A stretch of DNA of 64,000 nt from Aeriscardovia sp. (lineage in GTDB: Bacteria; Actinomycetota; Actinomycetes; Actinomycetales; Bifidobacteriaceae): NCBI GenBank assembly GCA_017405305.1, contig JAFRAT010000017.1, positions 33,712 to 97,711 on the forward strand, given 5' to 3'. The notes under the pieces were generated by a model. It did no database searches. It was not told the DNA's origin and saw only the letters and a program-made list of their open reading frames with translations. Of the stretch, positions 34,221-45,890 are shown one piece after another (within the stretch, counting starts at the first letter, position 1; each line of letters begins with the position of its first letter). Both the position numbers and the translations under genes were made by a program.

Positions 34221-35558
34221 ATGGCTGGGGAAATCAGCGAATTCGCACCACTTAAGGGCATCAAGGTCGTCGACTGGACCCAGGTCCAGTCCGGCCCGTC
34301 CTGCACCCAGATTCTCGCGTGGCTGGGTGCCGACGTCATCAAGATCGAAAAGCCGGGAACCGGCGATCCGACCCGCAACCAGCTTCTGGACATGAAGGAC
34401 GCCTGGGGCGTCTACTACCTGCAGCTGAACGCCAACAAGAAGTCCCTGACTCTCAACGCCAAGACCGAGTCCGGCAAGAAGGTCCTGACAGACCTCCTCA
34501 AAAAGGCCGATATCTTCATCGAAAATATCAAGCCGGGCGCCGTCGAGAAGCTCGGCTTCGGCTGGGAGGACGTCCACAAGCTCAACCCGCGCCTGATCAT
34601 GGGCACCATCAAGGGCTTCAACAAGGGGTCCCGTTTCGAGAACGTCAAGGCCTACGAGCCGGTCGCGCAGTGCGCGGGCGGCGCGGCTTCCACCACCGGC
34701 TGGAACGAGGGCGAGTACAACGTCCCGACACAGTCCGCGGCCGCTTTGGGTGACTCCAACTCCGGCATGCACCTCTGCGTCGGCATCCTCGCCGCTCTCG
34801 CCCAGCGCGAGCGCACTGGCGAGGGCTGCTTCGTTTACCAGTCCATGCGCAACGCGACCATCAACCTCTGCCGCATCAAGCTGCGCGATCAGATCATGCT
34901 CGACAACCTCGGCGCTCTGCCGCACTACTCCGTGTACGGCAAGCCGGGCTACAAGTGGGGGAAGGCCATCCCGCGCGCGGAAAACACCGAGGGCGGCCAG
35001 GTCATCGGCTGGTGCTACAAGGCCAAGGGCTGGGAAGAGGACCCGAACGCCTATGTGTACATCGTCATCCAGGACGCCAAGAAGAGCTGGGCAGCCGTCT
35101 GCAACGCCATCGAAAAACCGGAGCTCATCGATGATCCCCGCTTCGATACCTGGCAGCACCGCCAGCTCCATAAGGAGGAAATGTACGCGGAGATCGAGGA
35201 CTACACCAAGAACTTCGACAAGTACGAACTGACCGACAAGCTCGGCAAGGCCGGCGTCCCGGTCGGCCCGATTATCGATTGGTACGAGCTCGAGAACGAT
35301 CCGGAGCTGAACTCCGACGGCACCATTGTCACCATCGACGAGGGCGGCAACCGCGGCAAGTTCAAGACCGTCGGCCTTCCGTTCACGATGTCCAACTACA
35401 AGCCGGACTACAAGCGCGCTCCTGATCTGGGCGAGAACAACGTCGAGATCCTCGAAGGCCTTGGCTACTCCGAGGACGACATCAAGAGCATGGTCGAGGA
35501 AGGCACCATTTCCGAGGCCCGCGGTCCGAAGAACGAGAAGCCGGAAGTCGTCAAGTGA
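34221..35558 (+). CDS. frc: Formyl-CoA:oxalate CoA-transferase
   Basis: The 445-residue class III (CaiB/BaiF) CoA-transferase transfers CoA from formyl-CoA to oxalate, giving oxalyl-CoA for the decarboxylase and formate. It starts DWTQVQSGPSCTQILAWLGADVIKIEKP, carries the catalytic aspartate in AAALGDSNSGMHLCV (about residue 178) and the glycine loop in ENTEGGQVIGW, as in the well-studied Oxalobacter and E. coli YfdW enzymes. GAAGGAG lies 7 nt before the ATG. It has its own promoter and a 20-bp inverted repeat after the stop. Confidence 0.96.
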   Translation: MAGEISEFAPLKGIKVVDWTQVQSGPSCTQILAWLGADVIKIEKPGTGDPTRNQLLDMKDAWGVYYLQLNANKKSLTLNAKTESGKKVLTDLLKKADIFIENIKPGAVEKLGFGWEDVHKLNPRLIMGTIKGFNKGSRFENVKAYEPVAQCAGGAASTTGWNEGEYNVPTQSAAALGDSNSGMHLCVGILAALAQRERTGEGCFVYQSMRNATINLCRIKLRDQIMLDNLGALPHYSVYGKPGYKWGKAIPRAENTEGGQVIGWCYKAKGWEEDPNAYVYIVIQDAKKSWAAVCNAIEKPELIDDPRFDTWQHRQLHKEEMYAEIEDYTKNFDKYELTDKLGKAGVPVGPIIDWYELENDPELNSDGTIVTIDEGGNRGKFKTVGLPFTMSNYKPDYKRAPDLGENNVEILEGLGYSEDDIKSMVEEGTISEARGPKNEKPEVVK

Positions 35559-35566
35559 CTTTCCGA

Positions 35567-35626
35567 CGCTCACTGGAACGGTTCGCTCCGCTCGGTGACA
35601 AGCAGCGCGAACCGTTCCAGTGAGCG
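35567..35626 (+). terminator. 20-bp perfect inverted repeat after frc
   Basis: Arms 35567-35586 and 35607-35626 are exactly complementary around a 20-nt loop. No U tract follows; six bases later comes a G12 run. It may terminate, attenuate or protect the frc message. Confidence 0.65.
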
Positions 35627-35632
35627 GAAACT

Positions 35633-35644
35633 GGGGGGGGGGGG
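35633..35644. repeat. G12 homopolymer in the leader of the carrier gene
   Basis: Twelve consecutive G lie about 100 bp upstream of the carrier start codon, in otherwise unremarkable intergenic DNA. Tracts of this kind are prone to slippage. Confidence 0.9.
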
Positions 35645-35742
35645 TCACAGTGCTGCTCCCCCACATTTGTGTTTAAAGCGTTTTCACACATATCGACGCG
35701 CTTGCGCACATCGACGTGCATGAGAGGAAGTGGGAGAACGTC

Positions 35743-36765
35743 ATGGGTAAAATTCTTGTTGACGATCTTGTCCCGATTATTGTGATCATGGCCTTGGGCT
35801 GGTGCCTGGGCTTCAAATGGAAGGGCCTGTCCAAGCCCTTCTTTGATGATAACGGCCGTCAGGCCCTGAACAAGTTTGTTCTGAACATCGCTCTGCCGGC
35901 GGCCTTGTTCGCGTCCATCGCGAAGGCATCCCGCCAGCTTTTCGTCAAGGACGGCGTGCTGACCCTCATTTCCCTGATCGGCACCACCGCGCTGTTCATG
36001 CTGTGCTACTACCTCGACCGCTGGATGTTCAAACGCAACAAAATGGAAGCCGCTATCTGTGCTTTGGTCGCCGGTTCCCCGACCATCGGATTCCTAGGCT
36101 TCGCGGTCCTCGACCCGATCTACGGCAACACGACCAACACTAACCTCGTTATCGGCATCATCTCCATTGTCGTGAATGCCGTCACCATTCCGATTGGCGT
36201 CTCCCTCATTGAGTCCTACCAGGACGACGTCGCCCGTAAGAACGGCACTCTCAAGACGGTCGACGAGAACGGCAAGAAGATCCACCGCGGCGCCGGCTGG
36301 TCCATCCTCCGCGCCTGCAAGAAGCCTGTCGCGGCCTCCCCGATCCTCGCTGTGATCTGGGTCCTCATCGGCATTCCGTTCCCGTCCTGGCTGGCTCCTA
36401 ACTTCGCGCTCGTTGCCAAAGCGAACTCCGGCGTCGCGGTCCTCGCGGCCGGCGTCGCCCTGGCTGCCACCGGCACCTTCGCTTTCAACGGCGAGATCAT
36501 CTGGAACGTGTTCTACCGCCTGATTCTCATGCCTGGCATCCTCGTCGGCGTCGGCATCCTTTGCGGTATGCACCCGGCCACCTCCTCGCTGCTGGGCATG
36601 CTTGCCCTCGGCACCGGCCTGCCGCCGGCGATGTCTGGCGTCATCATCTCCAGCAACAATGACTGCTATGTCAAGGAAAGCACCAGCACGCTGGCGATCT
36701 GCACAGTGCTGTTCGCTCTCACAGCTCTAGGCTGGCTCGCGCTGCTACCGGCTGGCCACCTGTGA
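35743..36765 (+). CDS. YfdV-like AEC-family carrier, probable oxalate or formate transporter
   Basis: The 340-residue auxin-efflux-carrier-family protein has about ten membrane helices. It opens LVPIIVIMALGWCLGF and contains AGSPTIGFLGFAVLDPIYGN and AKANSGVAVLAAGVALAATG, which, from memory, closely match E. coli YfdV. In E. coli yfdV lies in the operon with frc (yfdW) and oxc (yfdU). Placed directly after frc here, it most likely moves oxalate in or formate out, but transport has not been shown for this group. GGGAG lies 7 nt before the ATG at 35743. TTTAAAGCGTTTTCA upstream is a possible LacI-type operator. Confidence 0.88.
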   Translation: MGKILVDDLVPIIVIMALGWCLGFKWKGLSKPFFDDNGRQALNKFVLNIALPAALFASIAKASRQLFVKDGVLTLISLIGTTALFMLCYYLDRWMFKRNKMEAAICALVAGSPTIGFLGFAVLDPIYGNTTNTNLVIGIISIVVNAVTIPIGVSLIESYQDDVARKNGTLKTVDENGKKIHRGAGWSILRACKKPVAASPILAVIWVLIGIPFPSWLAPNFALVAKANSGVAVLAAGVALAATGTFAFNGEIIWNVFYRLILMPGILVGVGILCGMHPATSSLLGMLALGTGLPPAMSGVIISSNNDCYVKESTSTLAICTVLFALTALGWLALLPAGHL

Positions 36766-36797
36766 CAAGAACCGGCTGCTAACAGGCGGCAAGGTCG

Positions 36798-36832
36798 AAG
36801 GCGTGGTTTCCCGAAAGGGGCCACGCCTTTTT
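36798..36832 (+). terminator. Intrinsic terminator of the carrier gene
   Basis: AAGGCGTGG (36798-36806) pairs with CCACGCCTT (36821-36829), followed by T5 including the stem end. Confidence 0.9.
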
Positions 36833-37296
36833 CGTTGTGCCACGCTGGCAGTTGCGCGGCCGGCGCGCGAATCGCATCCCACGGGCGAGAGCCGCCGCCT
36901 TGAGCCCTTGCGCCACCCGGCTCAGCATCCCGGTGGAAACCACGCCTTGCCTCCAGACAGGGCCTATCCCAGCGGGAGAGGGATACCAGCGGGCCTGAAC
37001 CCGCCAAGAGCGACGTACGCCGACGCCCAAGGAAAACGGACGGTTTCGCCGCGGCCCGCGAGTACCGTGGACCGGTGTTCATCGCGCAGGATCCGTCCGA
37101 TCCAGTGGCGTCGCCGGTCTGCACGTTCCAGGGTTCCGGGCTTTCAGCGACGCCAAGCCTGTGCCATTGCCCGGCCAGGGTCGGGGCTTCGACTCATCGA
37201 TGCTCGCGGCCGCCGGCGGCGAGCATCCCGTCGGCAACGCTCGACGCGCGGAACAAGAAGGCGCACAACGACGGACATAATGGCGCCGCGCATGAC
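36833..37296. other. 464-bp interval without a recognisable gene
   Basis: No frame shows a family signature, start with ribosome-binding site, or typical codon use. Frames on both strands are Arg/Ala/Pro-rich shadows of high-GC DNA. Confidence 0.5.
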
Positions 37297-37330
37297 AAAA
37301 GGCCTGGAACCAACCGGTTCCAGGCCTTTT
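37297..37330 (-). terminator. Perfect terminator of tRNA-fMet
   Basis: The 15-nt arms 37297-37311 and 37316-37330 are exactly complementary around a 4-nt loop with A4/T4 ends. Confidence 0.9.
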
Positions 37331-37337
37331 GTCATGG

Positions 37338-37411
37338 TAGCGGGGTCAGGATTCGAACCTGAGACCTCTGGGTTATGAGCCCAGCGAGCTACCGAACTGC
37401 TCCACCCCGCG
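37338..37411 (-). tRNA. Initiator tRNA-fMet (anticodon CAU)
   Basis: Minus-strand cloverleaf beginning CGCGGGG with 3' CCCCGCTA; the C1-U72 mismatch and the three G-C pairs flanking the anticodon loop (GGG-CTCATAA-CCC) identify the initiator. T loop TTCGAAT. It is the only methionine tRNA in the window. Confidence 0.93.
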
Positions 37412-37724
37412 ATAGCCAGCCCTTACGGGCGACAAGGGCACTATAGCCACATCCGACCTGTTTTGTCAACCACTCCTGCGGTCTGCTTATTAGTTCGATG
37501 GATTTCCGAATTTCATGGAACTAGTAGAGGGGTAAAAGTATGCTAAGAGCCGGGAGTGTTGAACAATGTCTGCGTTCCGGTCCAGTCCGGGTGCGGTTTC
37601 GTGGCGTCATCGTGTTTCCACAAGGTTGTGACCGGGTGCGGACGCAAGCAATGGCAGTGCGGATGACGGCATGAAGCATGGTCGTTATACACGCCCCGTA
37701 GGCATTCGCAGTTTTGCCAAATTC

Positions 37725-37745
37725 TAATATGAAAACACTTCATAT
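37725..37745 (+). promoter_or_regulatory. Possible -10 box and small inverted repeat ahead of atpB
   Basis: TAATAT (37725-37730) is a good -10 box without a clear -35. It overlaps a stem ATATGAA (37727-37733) / TTCATAT (37739-37745) that sits about 18 nt before the GTG start. The 350-bp interval between tRNA-fMet and atpB contains no atpI-like gene. Confidence 0.45.
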
Positions 37746-37762
37746 GACCGTGGGAGGGCGGA

Positions 37763-38692
37763 GTGGTGTTCGATTCAGTTGGACTTGGTGGACCGGTGGC
37801 TCTCGCCGCCGCAAGTGGTCCTGATTTCCCGACAGTGAGTGAGATCCTGCCAAAACCAGGCCTGTTCGTCGGCACTCCGTTCGCCATCAACAGCATTATC
37901 CTGATCCGCCTCATCTCCACGGTGTTCATCGTCGTCTTCTTTTGCATCGTCGCCGCCCGCGCCAAGATCATTCCCGGTCGTGTCCAGAGCATGGTCGAGC
38001 TGGTCGTCGACTTCATCCGCCACAGCATCGTGTATGAGTTCCTAGGAGAGGAACGCGGCGAGAAATACATGAACCTCATCGTCACGTACTTCGTGTCCAT
38101 CTTCCTGTTCAACTTCTGCGAGAACATCCCCGGCATGAACGTCGCTGCGACGACAACCATCGCCATGCCGCTCGTCTTCGCCGTCTGGTCGCTCATCAGC
38201 TACTGGGCCGCCGGCATCCGCACGAAGGGCCTGTGGCGCTTCCTCAAGGACGAGCTCTTCCCAGCTGGTGTCCCGTGGCCGATCTACATTCTCCTGGCTC
38301 CGATCAACCTCCTCGAAATCACGGTCATCCGCCCGTTCTCCCTGACCATCCGGCTTTTCGTCAACATGGTCGCTGGCTACCTGCTGGTGGGCCTGTGCTT
38401 CTCCGCGACGCAGTGGTTCTTCTTCGACTGTGCCGGCGGAATGAAGATCATCGGTTTGGGCACCCTGCTCGGCGGCCTCATCATGACAGTTTTCGAAATC
38501 CTCATCGACGCTCTGCAGGCATTCATCTTCGCGGTTCTGACGGCGGCCTACATTATGCTGAGCATGCCGGAGAGGAATGAAGTCAGCGGTGGCGACCCGG
38601 TGAAGGCCGTTGCCGCCATCGAGGCCTCCAGGCGCGCCGTCGGCAACGCCGTGCGCGCGGTCAAGGCTACCGCGGACGCCATGCGCTCCTGA
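37763..38692 (+). CDS. atpB: ATP synthase Fo subunit a
   Basis: The 309-residue protein has five to six membrane helices with the essential arginine in the helix ITVIRPFSLTIRLFVNMVAGYLL and a C-terminal helix DALQAFIFAVLTAAYIML. It forms the two proton half-channels against the c ring. A 40-residue Ala/Val-rich extension after the last helix is longer than in most family members. GTG start with GGGAGGG upstream. First gene of the eight-gene atp operon. Confidence 0.95.
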   Translation: MVFDSVGLGGPVALAAASGPDFPTVSEILPKPGLFVGTPFAINSIILIRLISTVFIVVFFCIVAARAKIIPGRVQSMVELVVDFIRHSIVYEFLGEERGEKYMNLIVTYFVSIFLFNFCENIPGMNVAATTTIAMPLVFAVWSLISYWAAGIRTKGLWRFLKDELFPAGVPWPIYILLAPINLLEITVIRPFSLTIRLFVNMVAGYLLVGLCFSATQWFFFDCAGGMKIIGLGTLLGGLIMTVFEILIDALQAFIFAVLTAAYIMLSMPERNEVSGGDPVKAVAAIEASRRAVGNAVRAVKATADAMRS

Positions 38693-38992
<300 letters not shown>

Positions 38993-39041
38993 GCAAACCC
39001 CCGTGAGTCAGTGCGCAAGATCTCGTTGAAAGGAGAGAGCC

Positions 39042-39602
39042 GTGCACACGGTCATCGCTGAAGACGTTGGAACTCAGCTGTTCTTCCCGAAAGACTACGA
39101 CCTGATTTGGTCGACGGTCGTCCTCATCATTTTGCTGGTCGTCTTCGCGAAGTTCGTCATGCCGAGGCTGAACAAGGTCATGGACGAGCGAGCCAAGAAG
39201 ATCCAGGGCCAAATCGCCGAAGCCACCAAGGCAAAGCAGGAGGCAGAGGCCGCCAAGAAGAAGTACCAGGACCGCTTGGCTCAGGCACAGGCCGAAGCAT
39301 CGAAGATCCGCGACGACGCCCGTATCGAGGCCTCGCATATCCTGGAGGATGCCCGCACCCGCGCGCAGGTGGAAGCCGCCGCCATCACGGACAACGCCCA
39401 GAAGGCGATCGACTCCCAGAAACAGCAGGCGATGCAGAGCCTCAAGAAGGACGTCGGCGCTCTAGCGACGACCCTGGCGGGCAAGATCATCGGCACCCAG
39501 CTGGCCAGCGGCACGGCGCAGTCTTCCATGATCGACTCCTTGATCGAGGAGATGGAGAAGGAAAACGCCGCTTCCGGCCAGTCCGGCAACGGTTCTCACT
39601 GA
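39042..39602 (+). CDS. atpF: ATP synthase Fo subunit b
   Basis: The 186-residue protein has one N-terminal helix (DLIWSTVVLIILLVVFAKFVMPRL) and then a long charged coiled coil (AEATKAKQEAEAAKKKYQDRL) that forms the stator stalk. GTG start with AAAGGAGAG upstream; 49 bp after atpE. Confidence 0.96.
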   Translation: MHTVIAEDVGTQLFFPKDYDLIWSTVVLIILLVVFAKFVMPRLNKVMDERAKKIQGQIAEATKAKQEAEAAKKKYQDRLAQAQAEASKIRDDARIEASHILEDARTRAQVEAAAITDNAQKAIDSQKQQAMQSLKKDVGALATTLAGKIIGTQLASGTAQSSMIDSLIEEMEKENAASGQSGNGSH

Positions 39603-39619
39603 TTCGACGGGAGCGCTGT

Positions 39620-40441
39620 ATGCGTGGAGAAACTTCTGTGGAATCGGAACGGGAAACCCGTCTCGCTTTCGCTGACAAGATTCGGGATGCCGGCAAACAA
39701 GGGCTGCAGGACGGCCTGCAGCTCTTCAACGTCACCGCGCTTCTCGAGGAACAGCAGGAGCTGGCCGCGGCCCTCATTGACCCTGCCCGTTCCCCTATAG
39801 CGAAGAAGCGTTTCGTCACTAGCCTGTTCCAAGGCACCGGCGCCAGCAAGCTGGCGATAGACCTCCTAGTGAGCTTGTCGGCGCGCCAGTGGAGTTCCGT
39901 CGAGGATCTGGCGGATGCGACCGAGGAGTTGGGCGTCGACTGCATACTGGCTGCCAGCGACGCGGCGCATGCCACGGATGAGACGTCAGCGCAGCTGGCG
40001 GACATCAATTCCGCGATCCTCAACCATCCGATCGTGCGGCAGAGGCTGTCTGACGCTCGCGCCGATTCCCAGACGCGCGTGGCATTCTGGAGGGACCTGT
40101 TTGCGGGCGAGCGTTTCAACGAGTACGCCATAGCGCTGGCTGAGCACGCCGCCGCTGATCTGCACGGCCGGAAGTACTCCGATGCCATCGAATGGCTGAT
40201 CGGCAGGATTTCCGAGCACCAGGGGAAGGATGTCGTCACCGTCACGTCCGCGATTCCGCTGACCCAGCGCCAGCAGGACCGCATCGCGGCGTTGTACGCC
40301 GCGAAGCTGAGGCGCCAGGTGCACCTCAACATGATCGTCGATCCTTCCGTGATCGGCGGCCTGAGGGTACAGTGCGGCGCCGACGTCACCGACACCACGG
40401 TGGTGGCCCAGCTCCAGACGCTACGCAAGGCACTGGCCTGA
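39620..40441 (+). CDS. atpH: ATP synthase F1 subunit delta
   Basis: The 273-residue protein is a long actinobacterial delta subunit: N-terminal helical bundle (LAFADKIRDAGKQGLQDGL) and C-terminal OSCP-like domain with VTSAIPLTQRQQDRIAALYAAKLRRQVHLN and DPSVIGGLRVQCGADVTDTTV. It links the b stalk to the alpha3beta3 head. The start at 39620 has GGGAG 7 nt upstream; only 17 bp separates it from atpF. Confidence 0.94.
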   Translation: MRGETSVESERETRLAFADKIRDAGKQGLQDGLQLFNVTALLEEQQELAAALIDPARSPIAKKRFVTSLFQGTGASKLAIDLLVSLSARQWSSVEDLADATEELGVDCILAASDAAHATDETSAQLADINSAILNHPIVRQRLSDARADSQTRVAFWRDLFAGERFNEYAIALAEHAAADLHGRKYSDAIEWLIGRISEHQGKDVVTVTSAIPLTQRQQDRIAALYAAKLRRQVHLNMIVDPSVIGGLRVQCGADVTDTTVVAQLQTLRKALA

Positions 40442-40478
40442 GAGGCTGTACAAGTTTTACAACTAAAAGGAGTAATTC

Positions 40479-42131
40479 ATGGCTGAACTGACCATCGATC
40501 CAGCCTCGATACGAAAGGCGCTCGACGACTTCGTTGACTCCTACAAGCCTTCGGCGGCACCGGCTGAGGAAGTCGGCTACGTCAAGACTGCAGGCGACGG
40601 CATCGCCCAGGTAACTGGTTTGCCTGGATGTATGTCCAACGAGCTGCTCACGTTCGGGGACGGGACGCAAGGCCTTGCGTTCAATCTCGACGAACGCGAA
40701 ATCGGCGTTGTCGTTTTGGGCGACTTCTCCGGCATCGAGGAAGGACAGGAGGTCCACCGCACGGGCCAGGTCCTGTCGGTCCCGGTGGGCGACGGCTACC
40801 TTGGCCGTGTCGTCAACCCATTGGGCGAGCCGATCGACGGCTTGGGCGAGATCCAGTCCGATGGCCGTCGAATCCTCGAGGCACAGGCTCCGGACGTAAT
40901 TCACCGTAAGTCCGTGTTCGAACCGATGCAGACCGGTCTCAAGGCCATCGACGCGATGGTCCCGATTGGCCGCGGTCAGCGCCAGCTGATCATTGGCGAC
41001 CGTCAGACCGGCAAGACGGCCATCGCGCTTGACACCATCATCAACCAGAAGACGAACTGGGAGAGCGGGGACCCGAAAAAGCAGGTGCGCTGCATCTACG
41101 TGGCCATCGGTCAGAAGGGCTCCACCATCGCCGGCGTGAAGGCTTCGCTTGAAGAGAATGACGCTATGAAGTACACCACGATCGTGGCAGCTCCGGCGTC
41201 TGATTCCGCAGGCTTCAAATACATCGCGCCATACACCGGCTCCGCCATCGGCCAGCACTGGATGTACAACGGCAGGCATGTCCTCATCATCTTCGACGAT
41301 CTGTCGAAGCAGGCCGAGGCTTACCGGGCGATCTCCCTGCTGCTCCGCCGCCCGCCGGGGCGCGAAGCCTACCCGGGCGATGTGTTCTACCTACACTCTC
41401 GTCTGCTTGAACGCTGCGCCAAGCTATCCGACGACCTGGGCGGCGGTTCCATGACCGGCCTGCCAATTATCGAGACCAAGGCGAACGATATCTCCGCGTA
41501 CATCCCGACCAACGTGATTTCCATCACCGACGGCCAGATCTTCCTGCAGTCCGACCTCTTCAACTCCAGCCAGCGGCCGGCTATCGACGTGGGACAGTCC
41601 GTGTCCCGTGTCGGCGGGGCCGCTCAAACCAAGGCGCTGAAGAAGGTTTCCGGCACGCTGAAGATTTCCTTGGCCCGCTACCGCGATCTGCAGGGCTTCG
41701 CGATGTTCTCCTCGGATCTGGACCCAGCCACCAAGGCCGAACTCACCCGCGGCGCGCATCTGATGGAGCTCCTCAAGCAGCCGCAGTTCCAGCCGTTCCC
41801 GATGGAGAAGCAGGTCGCATCCGTCTGGGCCGGCACGCACGGCAAGCTTGACGACCTCGACCTGGAGGACGTCCTGCCGTTCGAGTCGCAGATGCACGTC
41901 TACCTCGAAGAGCACACGGACATTCTCGACGTTATCCGCGAGACCCGCGACTTCACCAAGGACACCGAGGCCAAACTCAACGACGCCGTCGACGCCTTCC
42001 GCAAAACCTTCATCACGCATGACGGCAAGCGCCTGGAGGAGCCGGAGGAACCCGAGGACGACGGCGCGGCGCAAACGGTCGACCAAGAGAAGATCGTCAT
42101 CGGCACGAAGGGCCAGAAGGGGCAGAGGTAA
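40479..42131 (+). CDS. atpA: ATP synthase F1 subunit alpha
   Basis: The 550-residue non-catalytic nucleotide-binding subunit has Walker [14 protein letters not shown] and the family signature [18 protein letters not shown] 40-residue acidic C-terminal extension ([13 protein letters not shown]) follows the usual end. AAAAGGAG lies 6 nt before the ATG. Confidence 0.97.
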   Translation: MAELTIDPASIRKALDDFVDSYKPSAAPAEEVGYVKTAGDGIAQVTGLPGCMSNELLTFGDGTQGLAFNLDEREIGVVVLGDFSGIEEGQEVHRTGQVLSVPVGDGYLGRVVNPLGEPIDGLGEIQSDGRRILEAQAPDVIHRKSVFEPMQTGLKAIDAMVPIGRGQRQLIIGDRQTGKTAIALDTIINQKTNWESGDPKKQVRCIYVAIGQKGSTIAGVKASLEENDAMKYTTIVAAPASDSAGFKYIAPYTGSAIGQHWMYNGRHVLIIFDDLSKQAEAYRAISLLLRRPPGREAYPGDVFYLHSRLLERCAKLSDDLGGGSMTGLPIIETKANDISAYIPTNVISITDGQIFLQSDLFNSSQRPAIDVGQSVSRVGGAAQTKALKKVSGTLKISLARYRDLQGFAMFSSDLDPATKAELTRGAHLMELLKQPQFQPFPMEKQVASVWAGTHGKLDDLDLEDVLPFESQMHVYLEEHTDILDVIRETRDFTKDTEAKLNDAVDAFRKTFITHDGKRLEEPEEPEDDGAAQTVDQEKIVIGTKGQKGQR

Positions 42132-42134
42132 CCG

Positions 42135-44588
<2,454 letters not shown>

Positions 44589-44589
<1 letters not shown>

Positions 44590-44906
44590 TGGCGGCCTCA
44601 TTGTTCACGGTCTCCTTGCAAGCCTCCAACCATCCTCTGTGGTCAGGCAAGACAAGCTATGTCGTCGTGCCTGACCGCGAGGGGCGCCAGGCCTTCCTGA
44701 GCGGCCACGAGCCGGTTCTCCTGCTATTGGAGGACGGGGTGGTCCAGATCGTCGCCGAGGGCAACCGGCAGCTGTACTTCCACGTGGACGACGGTTTCGC
44801 CTCTTTCGACAGCAACCACCTGGTGATCGCCGTCGACCATGGCGAGCAGGTCGATTCGCCGGACAGCGCGGATTCCCCCGCGCCCGCGGAGAAAAAAGGC
44901 AAGTAG
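44589..44906 (+). CDS. atpC: ATP synthase F1 subunit epsilon, short form
   Basis: The 105-residue protein has the N-terminal beta-sandwich (LFTVSLQASNHPLWSGKTSYVVVPD, QAFLSGHEPVLLLLEDG) and then only a short acidic tail (SPDSADSPAPAEKKGK). The C-terminal helical hairpin that inhibits ATP hydrolysis in longer homologues is absent. It overlaps the atpD stop (TGATG). Confidence 0.93.
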
Positions 44907-45074
44907 CCTGTTTTCCCGTTTCAGGCGGCGCAGCCATCGGCGCCGGGCCCGTTCCGCAGGCTGCTGCTTGGCGCAGCGGCCGACGGAGCGGGCGGTTTGT
45001 TTCAAGGAGTGGATGTCACGCGGCCGCAATCATCCCGCTCGCAGCCGCCGCGAGGCGGCGAGTACCCTGTAACA

Positions 45075-45767
45075 GTGAGAATCATCGTAGCGACCTGCTC
45101 CGCGGAGTACACGGGGCGATTGACGGCGCATCTGCCCAAAGCCAAACGAGTCTTGCTTGTCAAAGGCGATTCCAGCGTGCTGATTTTCTCCGAACTAGGG
45201 TCCTATAAACCGCTGAACTGGATGGCGGCCCCTTGCGTGCTGAACGAGCGCTGGCTCGACGGGAGCAGGGAGGACGGCGCCGTCGCCATCCTGGAGGCCC
45301 ACGCGACGAAATCCTCCGACCGGCTCGTCGTGCTTCTGTACGAGATCGACAGCGACGAGAGCTACGACCTGGGCATCGATCCCGGCCTCGTGAAAGACGG
45401 TGTGGAAGACCAGCTGCAACACTACCTCGCCGAACAGATCGAACGCATCGGGCCTGGCGCGCGCCTGGTGCGGCGGGAATACCCGACGCCGATCGGTCCG
45501 GTCGACATCCTCGCCGTCGATGGCGACGGCGTGACCACCGCCATCGAAATCAAACGCCACGGCGGCATTGACGGGGTGGAGCAGCTGACGCGCTACGTGG
45601 CTTTGCTCGACCGCGATGAGCGGCTTTCGCCGGTCCGGGGGATCTTCGCGGCGCAGACGATCACGCCGCAGGCGCGCACGCTGGCCGCCGACCGCGGCTT
45701 CGAGTGCCTCGTCCTCGACTACGAGGACATGAAAAACGAAGGAGACACCGGGTTGACGCTGTTCTGA
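45075..45767 (+). CDS. nucS: NucS/EndoMS mismatch-specific endonuclease
   Basis: The 230-residue protein has an N-terminal DNA-binding/dimer domain (RIIVATCSAEYTGRLTAHLPKAKRV) and a C-terminal PD-(D/E)XK-type nuclease domain with the metal-binding aspartate in IGPVDILAVD and the E-x-K pair in TTAIEIKRHGGIDGVEQL. In actinobacteria it carries out non-canonical mismatch repair in place of MutS/MutL. GTG at 45075 lies 6 nt after TACCCT (45063-45068), again a leaderless arrangement. Placement after the atp operon is conserved in actinobacteria. Confidence 0.95.
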   Translation: MRIIVATCSAEYTGRLTAHLPKAKRVLLVKGDSSVLIFSELGSYKPLNWMAAPCVLNERWLDGSREDGAVAILEAHATKSSDRLVVLLYEIDSDESYDLGIDPGLVKDGVEDQLQHYLAEQIERIGPGARLVRREYPTPIGPVDILAVDGDGVTTAIEIKRHGGIDGVEQLTRYVALLDRDERLSPVRGIFAAQTITPQARTLAADRGFECLVLDYEDMKNEGDTGLTLF

Positions 45768-45770
45768 CCG

Positions 45771-45845
45771 AGCCGGCGCTGTCGGCGCCGGCTACCGGAT
45801 ACGGAAAGACCCCGGCGCGGATGGCGACGGGGCCTTTCCTTTCGA
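45771..45845 (+). terminator. Two hairpins after nucS
   Basis: AGCCGGCGC (45771-45779) with GCGCCGGCT (45785-45793), then GGAAAGACCCCG (45803-45814) with CGGGGCCTTTCC (45828-45839), followed by TTTC. The second stem also faces the convergent FKBP gene. Confidence 0.7.
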
Positions 45846-45890
45846 CGCAGCCGGGAGGGACAGCTGCCGGCTGGTTTCGGTTGCCGTCTC

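Noticed and set aside
31202..36765. Mobile element carrying the oxalate genes
   Set aside because: No integrase, transposase, terminal repeats or tRNA attachment duplicate flank the region, so transfer by a recognisable element cannot be supported.
36803..37378. 191-codon plus-strand frame after the carrier gene
   Set aside because: It includes a terminator and an antisense tRNA and shows no protein family.
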